The notes beneath the pieces were generated by a model. It saw nothing but the letters and a program-made list of their open reading frames with translations. It searched no databases and was not told the origin of the DNA. A stretch of 64,000 nucleotides of DNA, taken from Aphrophora alni (lineage: Eukaryota > Arthropoda > Insecta > Hemiptera > Aphrophoridae). The position numbers and the translations under genes were made by a program. The stretch lies in the NCBI GenBank assembly GCA_963513935.1, contig OY740769.1:74789712-74853711 (forward strand), written 5' to 3'. This document shows positions 35,600-48,117 of the stretch, piece by piece (positions within the stretch are counted from its first letter, which is position 1; each line of letters opens with the position of its first letter).

Positions 35600-36920
35600 T
35601 TTAATATCCCCTAAAATAGCTTTTGGGACGACAGCTTTAGTTTTGAAGAGAGGCCACCAGGGCTGCGCTGAACGCAATACTCTCTCCTATAGAAGAGATT
35701 CGGGCTTTTGCCCTAGAGGTGACTTATGGGGCTCTTGAGTATGATTGGTCCATTCAAATTCGAGAGAAAAGAGCAAGTTGGTTAATGCCTTTGTGAGGAT
35801 ACCAAAATATTTGTATGGAAGACTGCAACGAACGTCACTATGCCTTTGGGGACATTGTTGCCAGATGGAACAGATCCAGTGTTGCCGTCAATTGCACCTT
35901 TCATAAACTTAGAGTTCAGTCCGTTTGTCCATTTCAATTTCTTAGAGGTGGTTGTATACTTGTTGCTTCTTTGCGTTATTTGAATGTGTGCAATATATAT
36001 TATAAATTACATAAGTTATTCGACATTCTAAATAATTACTCCATTTAAAGAGTTCTACCTTTTATATGAAATGGAAAAACTATTTATCTGTTTACGTCGA
36101 AAAGTGTTTGTATATCAGATATAAATTTGTCAGATTTTTAAATAATATATATCACTAGTTTTAAAGAACAAAATTATCTTTATTACATATTTTGTTACAT
36201 CATTTATGTATGAATTAATCAATTACGAATGGTTACGTAGTAATTTATCTAGGAGACCAATTTATATTGGAAACTTTGGTTACAAACTGAAATGAAATAA
36301 AAGATGTATTAAAAATCCATAATATGGAATAGTTTTGGGTTTTTGGAATAGTAATATATTACTGTTCATATTCTTCCTAGAAACAATGTACAGTTTTATT
36401 AAAAATAATAATTGTTTTAGAGTAAATTCAACAATCAATACATTTTACTTAGTACAACTTATTATAAAATTGCATTAGTTTTAATTCAACCCATCCTACT
36501 TTTACTCCTTATTTCTAAACATCCAATGAAAATGAAAATGTATTTCATTTATATTTTTAAATGATATATGAAATGTTTTTTATTCCCAGTTATTCTTGAC
36601 AAGTGGTAATAGAATGTACAAATTCTCTGATTCAAAAAATGTGATGTATTTTAACTTTATACAATTAAATATTATACAGTTCAATTGGCAATGACAATAG
36701 AGGGTTGAGATGTTATTTCAAGGTTTAGAATGAAAAATTTTATAAATATGTTACACAATTATAACATATATCATGTTTATATAATTATGTTTATTTATAC
36801 AAATAAATATAGTCTATAGTTCAATAGTATAGTGGATTCTTTTTATTGTTTGTTTTTAGTTATTATGGGGTTGTTATGCAACAAGGCATGGTTAATCATG
36901 TATAACTTGTGTTAACAACT
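35600..36920. other. Stretch with one unassigned 77-codon frame
   Basis: The frame 35815-36048 (MEDCNERHYAFGDIVARWNR...) is unlike any family I know, and no splice or promoter context supports it. The rest is AT-rich and silent. Confidence 0.2.
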
Positions 36921-36924
36921 GTTG

Positions 36925-38458
36925 ATGGAATTTAATTGTGAATTCAAAAATGTTTTGATATTTCAAATCCGTTCAGTGGTTTTCGAGATACAAATGATTT
37001 AATAAAGTCGTGTCATCGCATTTCAATAAAATGCAAACGCTAATGTACGCGGGTTTTTAAATTGTGTATATTTTGGGAACCGTTGAATGGATGTTAACTA
37101 TCTAAAGAAATTTAAATTCACAATTAAATTGTCTATAAATTGGTGTATCAGAATATTACTACAGCGATTAATAAACCAACAAAAATAGCAGTATTGTCCA
37201 TACTTTTCTATCAGAAATACAGCATACAATTAACAGCTGATCAAGTACTTATAAGCGCGTAACGTACTCAACAAAAATTGATATATATTTTTAACCGTTT
37301 AATGGATTTTTGTTTTGAAAAAATATTTGAATTCACAATAAAATTATCTATAAAATCATTATGAGTAGGCTACTTGTTGTTAGGTTAATTTGTATTAAAA
37401 ACCACGATAAATTGTATTTAATTCGTTTTAAGTATACATTGGCGTAAATTAATTCAAATAGCTAAACTATAATTGTCCATACATAAAAACATAAAACTGA
37501 CAATTTATAGTAAATTTTATGAGGAATCCGAATCCGTTTTAAAAAATAACTTCCGATAATTAGTTTTCGATATATAAGCGTTTTTGTACTATCGCCTGCC
37601 CAATTTTTATACTCTCTGTACGAAAATCAAAACCGAGTACGCGGGTTTACTAAATTGTGTTTATTTCTAGAACCGTGGAACGGACGTTAATTACCTAAAG
37701 AAAATTGAATTCACAATTAAATTTTCTATAAATTGGTATATCAGAATATTACCAAAGAGATTAATAAACGTGAGTAATAAACCAATAAACATAGCAGTAT
37801 TTAGAAATCGTTTATAATTTTGAGCGATTACTATTAACGTTCATAAATCAAAAAACATTTTATATATCATTTTCAAATTTTTGTAGGTTTTTTATATAGT
37901 CATATAGAATATTTCCTGAAAATGTTAACAAAATATATAAATAAAAAGACTAGGCCTATACAAGTTATAATTTGACGCTATTTTCAACCAAACCGATAGA
38001 TGTAAACTGTTGTAAATTGTTTAATTATAATTATACTATTAGCATAGATCTGATAGTTTATAGAAAATTTAATTGTGAATTCAAAATTTTTTTGATATTT
38101 CAAATCCGTTCGGTAGTTTTCGAGATACAAATGATTTAATAAAGGCGTGTCATTGCATTTCAATAAAATTCAAACGCTAATGTACACGGGTTTACTAAAT
38201 TGTGTTTATTTCGAGAACCGTAGAATGGATGTTAATTATCTAAAGAAAATTGAATTCACAATTAAATTTTCTATAAATTGGTATATCATATTACTACAGC
38301 GATTAATAAACGTATGTAATAAACCAATAATAATAGCAATATTTAGAAATCGGTTACTATTTTGCTATAAACGTTCATAAATCAAAAAAATATGTATATA
38401 TCATTTTCAAATTGTTGTATGATTTTTTATATAGTCATAAAGAACATTTCCTGAAAAT
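36925..38458 (+). repeat. P-Q-R repeat blocks left of Penelope-like copy A
   Basis: Ordered blocks that recur downstream. R (TTTAATTGTGAATTCAAAAA, then CAAATCCGTTC-GTGGTTTTCG) at about 36925 and 38050. Q (GTTTACTAAATTGTGTTTAT, then GCGATTAATAAACGTA) at about 36995, 37594 and 38150. P (GATGGATTTTTGTTTTGAAA, then GTACTATCGC) at about 37282. Q is cut at 38458 exactly where the Penelope-like copy begins. Confidence 0.6.
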
Positions 38459-39720
38459 TTTAATAAAATCTTTATTTAATATAATCTTTATAACGAAAAT
38501 TCGTTATCAAACTTCTTAAGAGTTTGAAAAAAATAATAAGTAGCGGTCCTATGATATGTACAAAACGCCGACCGCAATACAGACCGGTGTCGTATACAGC
38601 TAAAAAAAACTGTTTTTTCAGAGCTCGTTGATTCGACAGAAAAACTGTTGCGAGATTCGTCTGTCTATGGAAGTAAGGAAGGACAAAATTCTGCTGGAAG
38701 GACAAATCTAAAACAAACATCTCTGGTCGGAAATTAATCAAAATAGGCCAAAAATAGTCTTCAGATAGTATGTAGACGATACTATAGTACTTTTCTATGG
38801 CAACAATAGATAATTAAAAACTCTGATTAACTTCGTAAACACAATGCATCCAAAACTCCAATTCACGGTTGAAGTGAAACAAATAACAATTTAAACTTTT
38901 TAGACCTATCAATTTCAAAAATAAACAATAGTGTTAAGTTAAAATCTATAGAAAACCTACCACAACAAACCAGACTATACACGCTTCTTCCCATCATCCA
39001 TGTCATATAAAAATGGCAGCTTACAATAATTTCGTTAACAGGCTAGCCTCAGTACCTCTAGACAAGAAGAAGTATGAACAGGAAGTAAACATAATTAAAC
39101 CCATCGCAGTATACAATTGGTACAAGAGCTCAGATATCGACCAACTCATCAGGTAACATACAAATAAGAAACCCATTATTAAAAAGAAAAAGCAAACTTA
39201 CGTCTCCACAGAATATGGATCAGCATTGAGTCATACTCCAAAACGTAGACTGGCTAAAGAGAGCGTAACCGTTGCTTTCAATACCTCAAACAAACTATAC
39301 TATTTTTTAAATAACCCAAAAAAAGACATACATAATGACAAACACGATAAGACTGCCACATACAATATCACTTGTTATAGGCCTACAGTAATGAATGTCC
39401 GAATTTTTATATAGGACAGACTGCCCGCTCTTTCAACAAAAGTTTTAAGGAACACTTCCCTAAGAGGACTTCATATACAAACTCTGCTTTTGGTGAACAT
39501 CTTATCAACAAAAACGATAAATACACAGATATCTAACCTAACATGGAGATATTGCAACAAAAGTTTGGTGTCAATTCCCAAACACGGTTACGGCTTGCCA
39601 ACGTCAAAGCAAGTGCCAATTCACTCAAATATCAGCCACAAAAATATTCCCGAATTAAATATACCAACAAATAAAATAAAACGTCAATTATTGAATATAT
39701 TTGGTCACATTTTCTAAAAA
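38459..39720 (+). pseudogene. Penelope-like element fragment, copy A (RT motif C to GIY-YIG)
   Basis: From 38769 the plus strand reads YVDDTIVLFYGNN (RT catalytic YVDD), a stop, TLINFVNTMHPKLQFTVE, then NFLDLSISKINNSVK, IYRKPTTTNQTIHA, HPCHIKMAAYNNFVNRLAS. Then the GIY-YIG part: KTATYNITC, a 14-base insertion, NECPNFYIGQTARSFNKSFK and EHFPKRTSYTNSAFGEHLI, ending at TAA 39534. After that stop, the same frame continues MEILQQKFGVNS. RT plus GIY-YIG endonuclease in this order defines canonical Penelope-like elements. The 300 bases before YVDD (38459-38760) do not encode recognisable RT. Confidence 0.75.
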
Positions 39721-39902
39721 TTAAATTAAATTCTTGGTATCTTTTAAAATTTTTAAAGTTATTACTAGAAACATGTAGTTATAATCACTGATCATACCTG
39801 AACAAAGGCTACATAATGAAACAATGGTAGGCCTATCAGTCGTGAAATTAAATTCAAGTTCGGGATGTTGGGGTATTCGGTAACGTAGGCTACTCAACAT
39901 TA

Positions 39903-41115
39903 TTTATATATATTTTTAACCGTTTGATGGATTTTTGTTTTGAAAAAATATTTGAATTCACAATAAAATTTTCTATAAAATCTTTATTAGTAGGCTACTA
40001 GTTGTTAGGTTAACTTGTATTAAAAACCATGATGAATTGTATATTTTAAATATGCATTGGCGTAAATTAATTCAAAAAGTTAAACTATAATTGTCCGTAC
40101 ATATAAACATAAAATTTATAATTTATAGTATTTTTTATGAGGAATCCAAATCCGTTTTAAAAAATAAGCGTTTTTGTACTATCGCGTACCCAATTTGTAT
40201 ACTCTCTGTACGAAAATCAAAACAGAATACGTTGGTTTACTAAATTGTGTTTATTTCGAGAACCGTTAAACGGATGTTAATTATCTAAAAAAAAATTGAA
40301 TTCACAATTCTATACATTTTATATAATTTGGTATATCAGAATATAACTACAGCGATTAATAAACGTATGTAGCCTAATAAACCAATAAAAATAGCAGTAT
40401 TTAGAAATCGTTTACATTTTTGCTATACACGTTCATAAATCAAAACATTGTGTATATATCATTTTCAAATTTTTGTATGATTTTTATATAGTCATATAGA
40501 ACATTTCCTGAAAATTTTAACAAAATCTATAAATAAATAGACTAGGCCTATACAAGTTATAATTTGACACTATTTTCAACCAGACCGATAGCGGTAAATG
40601 GTTGTAAATTGTTTAATTATTATTAGTCTAGATATGATAGTTATAGAAGTCTAGCTTTGATAGTTTATAGAAAATTTAATTGTGAATTCAAAAATGTTTT
40701 GATATTTCAAATCCGTTGGGTGGTTTTCGAGATGCAAATGATTTAAAAAAGGCGTATCGTCGCATTTCAATAAAGTTCACAAAAAGTTTAGGTTACTTTA
40801 TTTATTTGAAAATTTATTTATATATTTTATGAAATTTATTTCAATGTTGTTTTGAAGAAATTTGTTTTTTCGTTGTAAAGTAATTAAATTTTATTGTATC
40901 TTGATGAAATTTTCACAACATGTACGTATATATTTTGTTGTCATAATTATTAAATTTTATTTAATTTTGTTAATTAGTTAAGAGAAATTGTTTTTTTTTT
41001 GTTGTAAATCAATAAAATTTTACTATATCTTGATGATTTTTTCACAAAATGTGTATAAATATATTAGTAAGAAGTGTGGTAAATTTTGTTTAAATCTCTC
41101 AATTCGTTTAAAAAA
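39903..41115 (+). repeat. P-Q-R-S repeat blocks right of Penelope-like copy A
   Basis: P at 39903-40190 (33-base AACTTCCGATAATTAG deletion relative to the other copies), Q at about 40195-40570, R at 40664-40775, and S at about 40776-41115. S holds two imperfect tandem units built on GTTGTAAATCAATAAAATTT and TATCTTGATGA. Confidence 0.6.
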
Positions 41116-41137
41116 TATATATCGAAATAGACGATGA

Positions 41138-41139
41138 TT

Positions 41140-41208
<69 letters not shown>
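41138..41208. repeat. (TA)n microsatellite at the right edge of block copy A
   Basis: About 35 TA units directly after GACGATGATTTG. Copy B continues as TATTCATATACTT at the same point, so the expansion or truncation is specific to copy A. Confidence 0.9.
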
Positions 41209-41212
<4 letters not shown>

Positions 41213-41671
41213 CCCACTATCATTATGGCATCATTTCATATCCATACAATATGGCAGCCCCTTAAAAGAATAGAGTATATTTCTTTTTAGAAATGTATAG
41301 TGGCTTTGCAAGGTGATATCAATTACTTTATACATTTTGATATCTCAAAAAATTTAAAATACAATTTTTTTTTTCAATCACTAAATTAACATCATTGTTG
41401 CAGCTTTTGACGTTTCTAACATTACGAAGGCCACTGTATATATTTTACATGCGATACCATTATGGCAACTAAGGTGTATATTTTAACCACCGAAATATCA
41501 CAAAGAGAACCGGCACTGTTGCCAGTTTGACATCCTGTTGGCCTTCTGTTTTACCCCAAGTCGCTTAAGCAGTTTTGAAATGCACGTAGACATTTGTTGT
41601 GTGTTATCGTCGTTTGGTAGTATTTCACTTATAAAATATAGTATTTTATAAGTGTTTATAGTATATCAATC

Positions 41672-42390
41672 GGCCTACCTGCTGCTATTGGTTCTTCTAT
41701 GAATCACCAACTAGCCCTTGTGCTACAAAATCAATTTTTTCTAGATTTTAACTTTACCTAACTTTTACTCTAATTACTAAACTCTAAATATTATTTTTCG
41801 CAAAATGGGTCCAAACACGGTACAATTGTGACAACTCTAACCGGGTTTTGAGTTTAAAAACTAGAAAATACTTAAAACGTGTCCTTTATCACGTGTTTTA
41901 TATTGTAATAATCAGAAGTCTAATGTAATAGTTATCTGATCAATACAATGGAAAATGTTATTGTAAAGTAACATTTAAAACGAATTTGTAATTATTTGTA
42001 TTTTCTTTTACTTTAGTATACGTTCACTGTTAGCCTATATTGATTCTGATTTAGATTCTTTGTTTTTTTTTTTGCATACCGGTACGTTTGAAAACACTGC
42101 TAGAATTACTGTAATTATTATGTATGTTATTGTGATCGTGCTAATTCAAATAAAATGTCTATAACCATTTTTAAGTAGTCAAATTTATGATTTTGTAACC
42201 TACTGACCATAAAACCACATAGAGTTGTCACAATATTGTACCGTGTTTGGACTCATTGTGCTAGAAATAATATTTAGAGTTCAGTAATTAGAGTAAAATT
42301 TTAGTAAAGTTAAAATCTAGAAAAAATTGATTTTGTAGCACAAGGGCTAGATTATGATTCATAGAAGAACCATTAGCAGCAGGTAGGCCA
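41672..42390. mobile_element. Foldback element with arms of about 185 bp
   Basis: The left arm 41672-41855 (GGCCTACCTGCTGCT, GGTTCTTCTATGAATCA, CTAGCCCTTGTGCTACAAAA) is repeated inverted at 42208-42390 with over 85% identity by eye. The 350-base spacer is AT-rich and non-coding. Confidence 0.65.
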
Positions 42391-42833
42391 AGCCGCACGT
42401 GTGAGTGTGTCTGCGCGTTGGGGAGCAAGGGTCACCCTAATCCTTTAGAGCGCACGGCTGTTTGGACAAACTATACAAAATATTGGGGCCATTTTTCAGA
42501 GGTGGTCTTTACTACAACCAATACATTATTGTTGGTAAATTGTTCGATTGTCAATGTGTTGACCAAAATAAATCATTGTAAAAAACAAATTAAGGTTTTG
42601 AAATAACTTTTAGTATTTATTATTATTTTTGGTGTGATAACAATGGTCCTGTGCTGTGAATAAGTGTGAAGCGTCATCCGTCACGCGTTACGCTTCGTGA
42701 TGATTAGGTTTCATTCGTCAAGCTCATTCGGGTATTTTCGAGCGAAAAAACGAGTGTACTAAAAAAGAAAGTGCTGTATGCAAAAACTTCCCTAGAAAGC
42801 TTCAACATTTATGGTTCTGTACTGTTTTATAAA
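42391..42833. other. Non-coding stretch
   Basis: A GC-richer 120 bases follow the foldback. The 62-codon frame 42418-42606 has no recognisable domain. Confidence 0.25.
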
Positions 42834-43430
42834 ATAAACTATGCAATATATTTAACGAATAAAACTTTATTTCCTTGTCAAGGAGACCTCGCTGTCTTAT
42901 ATAAAACCAACTAAGCAATAACTTTCTCTGATAAAACTTATTTTCTTGTCAATGAGATTCACAGTCCTAAAGAAAACTAACTAAACAATAACTTTATCAG
43001 ATAAAACTTATTTCCTTTTCAAGGTGACCTCGCAAATCTTACAGAAAACCAAAAAAGCAATAACATTCTCAGAAAAAACTAATTTCCTTGTCAAGGAGAT
43101 GTTGCAATTCTGAATTACGCAATAACTTTCTCAGGGTAAACAAATGTTTATTTTAAAGAGATGCTTTGCACTTTTATAATAGAAACTATACAATAACTTT
43201 CTTAGGAACAATGAATATTCTTGTTAAAGAGGTGCTGTAATCTTTTATAAGAAAACTATGTAGTAACTTTCTCAGGTTAAATTAATATTCACGTTAAGGA
43301 GCTGTTGTACAATTATATTTTCAATATTGTTCTAAGGTTAAATAATTGCTCATGTCAAGTAGGTGATTTAGCCTACTCTTTTGCAAAAGAAACTATGCAA
43401 TAATTTTCTTAGGTTAAATCAATGCAATAA
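42834..43430 (+). repeat. Minisatellite: about nine units of about 60-72 bp
   Basis: The phrase (G)CAATAACTTTCTCAG or a close variant recurs at about 42843, 42915, 42987, 43059, 43120, 43190, 43264, 43323 and 43400. Between them comes (A)AACTTATTTCCTTGTCAAGG and then GAGA(C)CTCGC. The first four units have an exact 72-base period; later ones are diverged. Confidence 0.8.
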
Positions 43431-43549
43431 ATAATAATAATAGTATTACGTTATTAATAATAATTATTAATATCAATCATACAATGTAACTACTATATTG
43501 TTTGGATGTCGCCGTTTCGAATATTGACTAAAATTCAACAATTAAACAG

Positions 43550-43600
43550 CAGTGACTTGAAAATGGCTAAATAGCCGAAACGACCGTCGTTTGTATGGAG
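43550..43600 (+). ncRNA. Degenerate hammerhead-like hairpin
   Basis: CTTGAAAAT, helix II GGCTA/TAGCC, GAAAC, then GACCGTC (short helix III and a GUC triplet). The CUGANGA box is altered. Same architecture as 16718-16790 and 61813-61857. Confidence 0.3.
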
Positions 43601-43939
43601 AATACGATAAGTCTCATAATTGTTGAAATGTAACTATTACTGTGAAATGGTTTTGATCACCATAGACATTTTCACTTCCGTCGTACAGTACACCACACAC
43701 CAGATAAAACAATAAATAAAAGTATGTAAACATATACATATTGGGATGGAGTTTTATAATACTTAGTAAATACAAATAGTACTCGGTCTTCTACTTCTCA
43801 CGCTCAGGCGGCCTCAATAATTCCGAGAAATGTATCGAGTATCGTTGCCAACAAAACAGTTTTAGGGGCTGGATACTGGACAGTAATATTCAACTTTGTC
43901 CACAGCTTTGAATGCTCAACTCTGCGTCTTGTGTGTAAA

Positions 43940-43972
43940 ATGGAAGGAAACAAGCAACTGATATCAAAGCAG
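43940..43972 (+). CDS. Possible first exon of the zinc-finger/recombinase gene
   Basis: ATG to a strong donor (CAG|GTACGT at 43973): MEGNKQLISKQ, 33 bases, phase 0. It could splice to 48118, where TTTTTAG precedes GATGGAAAATGTTTT (DGKCFYFKKLRA). Support is only the start context, the splice consensus and matching phase. Confidence 0.25.
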
Positions 43973-44231
43973 GTACGTTCAAGTTATAGTTATTAATGTT
44001 ACTTTATAGCGTCATTAGTAATTTCATAATATTATTGTGATGCGTATGTGCTAGAATAAACAGACGGAATTAACAACAAATGTGATAGGCCTAACCCTGG
44101 ATATGATGTATGAGAAGAACTACCGACATTTCATGTTTATTTAATAGTTGTACCAAAACCTGCTTGTTAAAAATAGGGTCTAGCTATTATTTAGATTTCT
44201 TAACTTTATTTATCGCTTATTTAAATTTTTT

Positions 44232-44650
44232 GTAGTGGATCCCACTCTTAAACCGAATTCAAAATAAATCAACAAAATTTGAAAAACATTATTATAATAA
44301 CAGATATTGCCCAAACTAACACTATTTCAGATTTTCTAAGTACTGTCGGAATTTTACTTCTGTGTTTTACATAATAGTGGACACCACTTTTCAAAAAACC
44401 CATCAATATATTTAAAAAAATATCTATTTATTGACTGAGTTTGCCCAAACTCACAATATTTCAGTTATTCAATTTACTAAGTGGAAATTTGGCATTTCTT
44501 TTAATGTAGTGGATCCCACATTTTAACGAAATTCATCCCACAAAAAAATTAATAAAACTTTAGGTATAGATTTTGCCCAAACTATATACGTTTTTAATAT
44601 ACTGAGTAAAAATTTTAAATGGGTTTTAATGTAGTTGGTCCAAAAATAAT
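44232..44650 (+). repeat. Tandem repeat, about 140 bp x 3.2
   Basis: Units begin with GTAGTGGATCCCACT or a close variant at about 44233, 44380, 44514 and 44633 (partial). Each contains TTTGCCCAAACT and ends in a T-rich TTTTAATGTA. Confidence 0.7.
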
Positions 44651-44699
44651 CAAATCCAACCAAATCCAAAATAAACAATCAAGTATGAAAATATGGAAC

Positions 44700-46827
44700 A
44701 TGTGCACAGCGGTAATGCTGAGCTCGTTTTATTTTATTTTTTTAATAGAGAATGGATAGATATATAGGATTCAGTTTACTGCATTTAATTCAAAATTAAT
44801 TAAATGTTTGTAATAGTCTCAACTGCATTCTTGAAATTAAAATGTTTACACATTTTCAAAGTGTTTGACAAATTGTGAATCTTTGTTGTTTATTTTCGTT
44901 TCTTTCTTCTTCTCGAATAAATGGTTAAGTATTAATACCATCACGTTTACATTGCAAAACAATATTTTAATGGGTATAGTAAGATTCTGCAAAAATATTT
45001 ATAAGATGTTGTAATTTCTTATGTACTTATTTCTGAAAAACCAATATAGCTACACTAAATGTTATTTCATCATTATTATCATCAATATTCTCTATTTATT
45101 AGTGTATGGTATATTTATAAATATAAATAAATATAAACTTGTCTGAGCAATATTTATATAATCTTTTTTTTTGGTATAAGTGTAAGTTATTTGAGGTGAA
45201 ATGAAAACAATTACCCTAAATTATAGAAATTATAAAACAAAAAAAAAAAATTACGTAAACTAAATATTATTTTTATCAATTTTAAACCTTAACAACCTAT
45301 GAAAATGTTTATTTGTAAAATAAAAAAACATCCAATATTGTCGGCTAAATCAAATGGTTTTAGTTTTATTTACTTACAACCAACCGTTAAATATTTATAT
45401 CCCAATAGGCCTTTAGGGAAACGTTTTTGGAACGAAATTTCAAACTTTAATATTTTGTATTTTCCCAAGAAATAACTAAAAGAGACATCTTCTCAAAGTT
45501 TTCATTAAAATTGCCAGAAATTGTGGCTTCTAGATCAAACTATCGTAAATAGGCCTACAGTTTTTTTTTCTATAGATTATCTAGCAAAAATAGCATTACG
45601 GTACGATTTTGTAGGAACTCTTGAAGAAATTGATAATTTTGTAAGGAAAAAAATAATAACATTAAAAAATGGTTGAGGGATTTTGCTTATATTTATTAAT
45701 CTGTTTGAAATTCATTCAACAAGGTTTGTAGTCCTTTGATTAAGTAGATGCCTACAGTAAGGAATCCTACCTTGCTTTAAAACCTATTCATGTCACCTGT
45801 CAACAAGTTTTAAAATATTCTACTGCTGCTCTTGAAGTTATTGAAAACTTAACCTTAAAACTACTGTTTCTAAGAAATATTGTGTTTATTTAATTCCTAG
45901 GCCAGTGGTTGCTTTCCCAGTAAACAGGTAGCAAAGAATACAGAGGGATACCATTGTATTCTAACAAGCTTCTGTTTATAACCATTTAGGCTTAAATGAC
46001 ATCTTTCAATCAAAGGAATCAAAGGAATTCCATAGTCAAACATGCTAAAAACTTTATTACTAGAAGTAAATAGGAAACTCATCTACAGTGGCAACTGATT
46101 CCACTATTTTATTTTTACTTTTAGGCAATTAATTTGACGTGTACCCGAAAACCGTAAAACCATATTGATACTAAAGTACCAGGCTGTCCTGTGATACGCA
46201 TAACTCCTATGATGCCCGAATTCAACAAAATGTATTCTATGCATAAATAAATGTTCTGTGTAAATTTCATCATGATAAAACTAGTTTCAATAATTTTGTG
46301 TATGAAAAAACTACAGGTTATTTCTAATTTCCTTCCAACGGTTCATTTGGCCTTACACATTTTATAAAAACGATCACGAAAAGCGTATTTATAAATATTT
46401 TTCAATAAATCTTTCACAAAATGTTCTTTGTATGTTCGATAATAGACTGTTATAATGTCAATTATATCTAATCGTTTTAAGTATGTTTTTTGGTCAAAAA
46501 ATCATTTACGCTTTATTGTAAATTGTTCTTCAGAGTAGGTTTTCGCTTATAATTCGAATATTTCTTAATATTGGCATATATATATTATTATAAAATTTCA
46601 TTTTATGAATTTTAATTTTAGGATAATTAGTTTCAAAGGAAAGAAAACTGAATTTGCGATCTATGACATTAATTATTAAAACAAATATAAAAAGTGATTT
46701 ATTTGGACGTCATATTTTTTTTTTTTTTTTTAATAATTAAATATGTGAACGTTAAATTTTTATTATTTATTTTAACTCGAATAAGAATATGGAAATTTAC
46801 TCATTTTTTTCCATGAAATATCAGCAT
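44700..46827. other. AT-rich stretch, nothing recognised
   Basis: No gene or repeat structure apart from one TAGGCCTA (45550). Confidence 0.35.
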
Positions 46828-47040
46828 GTAATTAATATGTTAGAAGTACGTACAATGTTAGAATTGAGTCGATCATTAGTTAATAGTTTAAGGTTATAGT
46901 TTTAAATACGGGACTGTTGTTTATTAGGCCTATTTGTTTATTTTTCCCATGAACTGTGAAAGGTCGCATGGTTCCACCAGTTTAATATATGTTATATTTA
47001 GTGGTTTACAATGTTTTAAAACAAATCTACCTGATCGTTT
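46828..47040 (+). repeat. Direct repeat, copy 1 (copy 2 at 47638-47816)
   Basis: Shares ATATCA-GATGTAATTAATATG, GTACGTACAATGTTAGAATTG and TTTTTCCCATGAACT-TGAAAGG with copy 2. Carries about 50 extra bases (46892-46941), including TAGGCCTA, that copy 2 lacks. Confidence 0.7.
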
Positions 47041-47637
47041 ATCACTAACCTAGAAAATTTCTTATAGGCCTATTGTCTTTAAACTGTGGGGAATACCAGA
47101 TAGTTTCAATGCAACAGTATCTTGCAGAGAGATTTGTTAAGTTTTGACATAAAAGGGTAAAATATATGTCTTCTAAGAATATAGTCCGACCACCACTATA
47201 GTTCTGGAATGGTCGTAGTTAGGTAGAGATTCGGTCACCTGGCACTAATCGGCTTAGCTTGCCCGGACCCCATTGTTTAACAAGACTGAAAAATTATTAT
47301 TAATTTATGTGGGATTATTTTTATATAAGTTTTAAATATTGTATAAGGCAGTTGTGTATTTCAAAAGGGTAATTTGTCCCTTTCAACGAGTCTATTATCT
47401 TGTTTCTATTAAACTATCTCTATAGTTTATCTCTGACAGGAATGTGGGTACACATTGAAACGTCAAACCTATTTTGCAAGAGAAGTGTCTTTGCGGTTAA
47501 ACCTCTTTTGCTGTAGGCCTACTAGTTACCTAAAAACTCTCTATTGTTATAAATGTTTATTATGGATAATGTTTAAGTAGATTTATATGATAATATTCTT
47601 CTGTAATACCTAATAAATATGTTTATGCATGGTGATT

Positions 47638-47816
47638 CAAGAAATATCAGGATGTAATTAATATGTTAGAATGTACGTACAATGTTAGAATTGAGTCAAT
47701 CATTAGTTAATAGTTTATTTTTCCCATGAACTATGAAAGGTCGCATGGCTCCGCTAGTTTAATATATTTTATTTTAAAGTTAGTTGTTTACAATGTTTTA
47801 TAACAATCTAACAGAC
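47638..47816 (+). repeat. Direct repeat, copy 2
   Basis: The shorter partner of 46828-47040, about 800 bases downstream. In it GTTAATAGTTTA passes straight into TTTTTCCCATG. The intervening 600 bases have no gene. Confidence 0.7.
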
Positions 47817-48117
47817 TTTAAAAAATTATTTTAAAATAATGAAACAAATAATGGAAGTTTAAAGTAACATCCAAGAAATAACTACTAACTACATTATGTC
47901 CAGAAATACATACATAGTTGGAAGTATTGTTATAAAAACTCTAACTTTGTTAACAATTTTTTGCATTTAGGCCATAGTTTTGATCCCGAAAAGAATGTTT
48001 AAATCTTTTATATTGAAAATAAATGCCTATGTCTAAATAATTTAAAATGTTTAGATATTAATAGATCTATGTTATAATAACAATAATACAAATCTACAAT
48101 GTTTTGCTTTTTAGGAT

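Noticed and set aside
38472..38741. 89-codon minus-strand frame, repeated at 51929-52201
   Set aside because: Its preservation follows from duplication of the block; no recognisable domain, and the useful coding sense of the block is plus (YVDD, GIY-YIG).
41023..41223. Ile-Tyr repeat frame
   Set aside because: Translation of the (TA)n tract.
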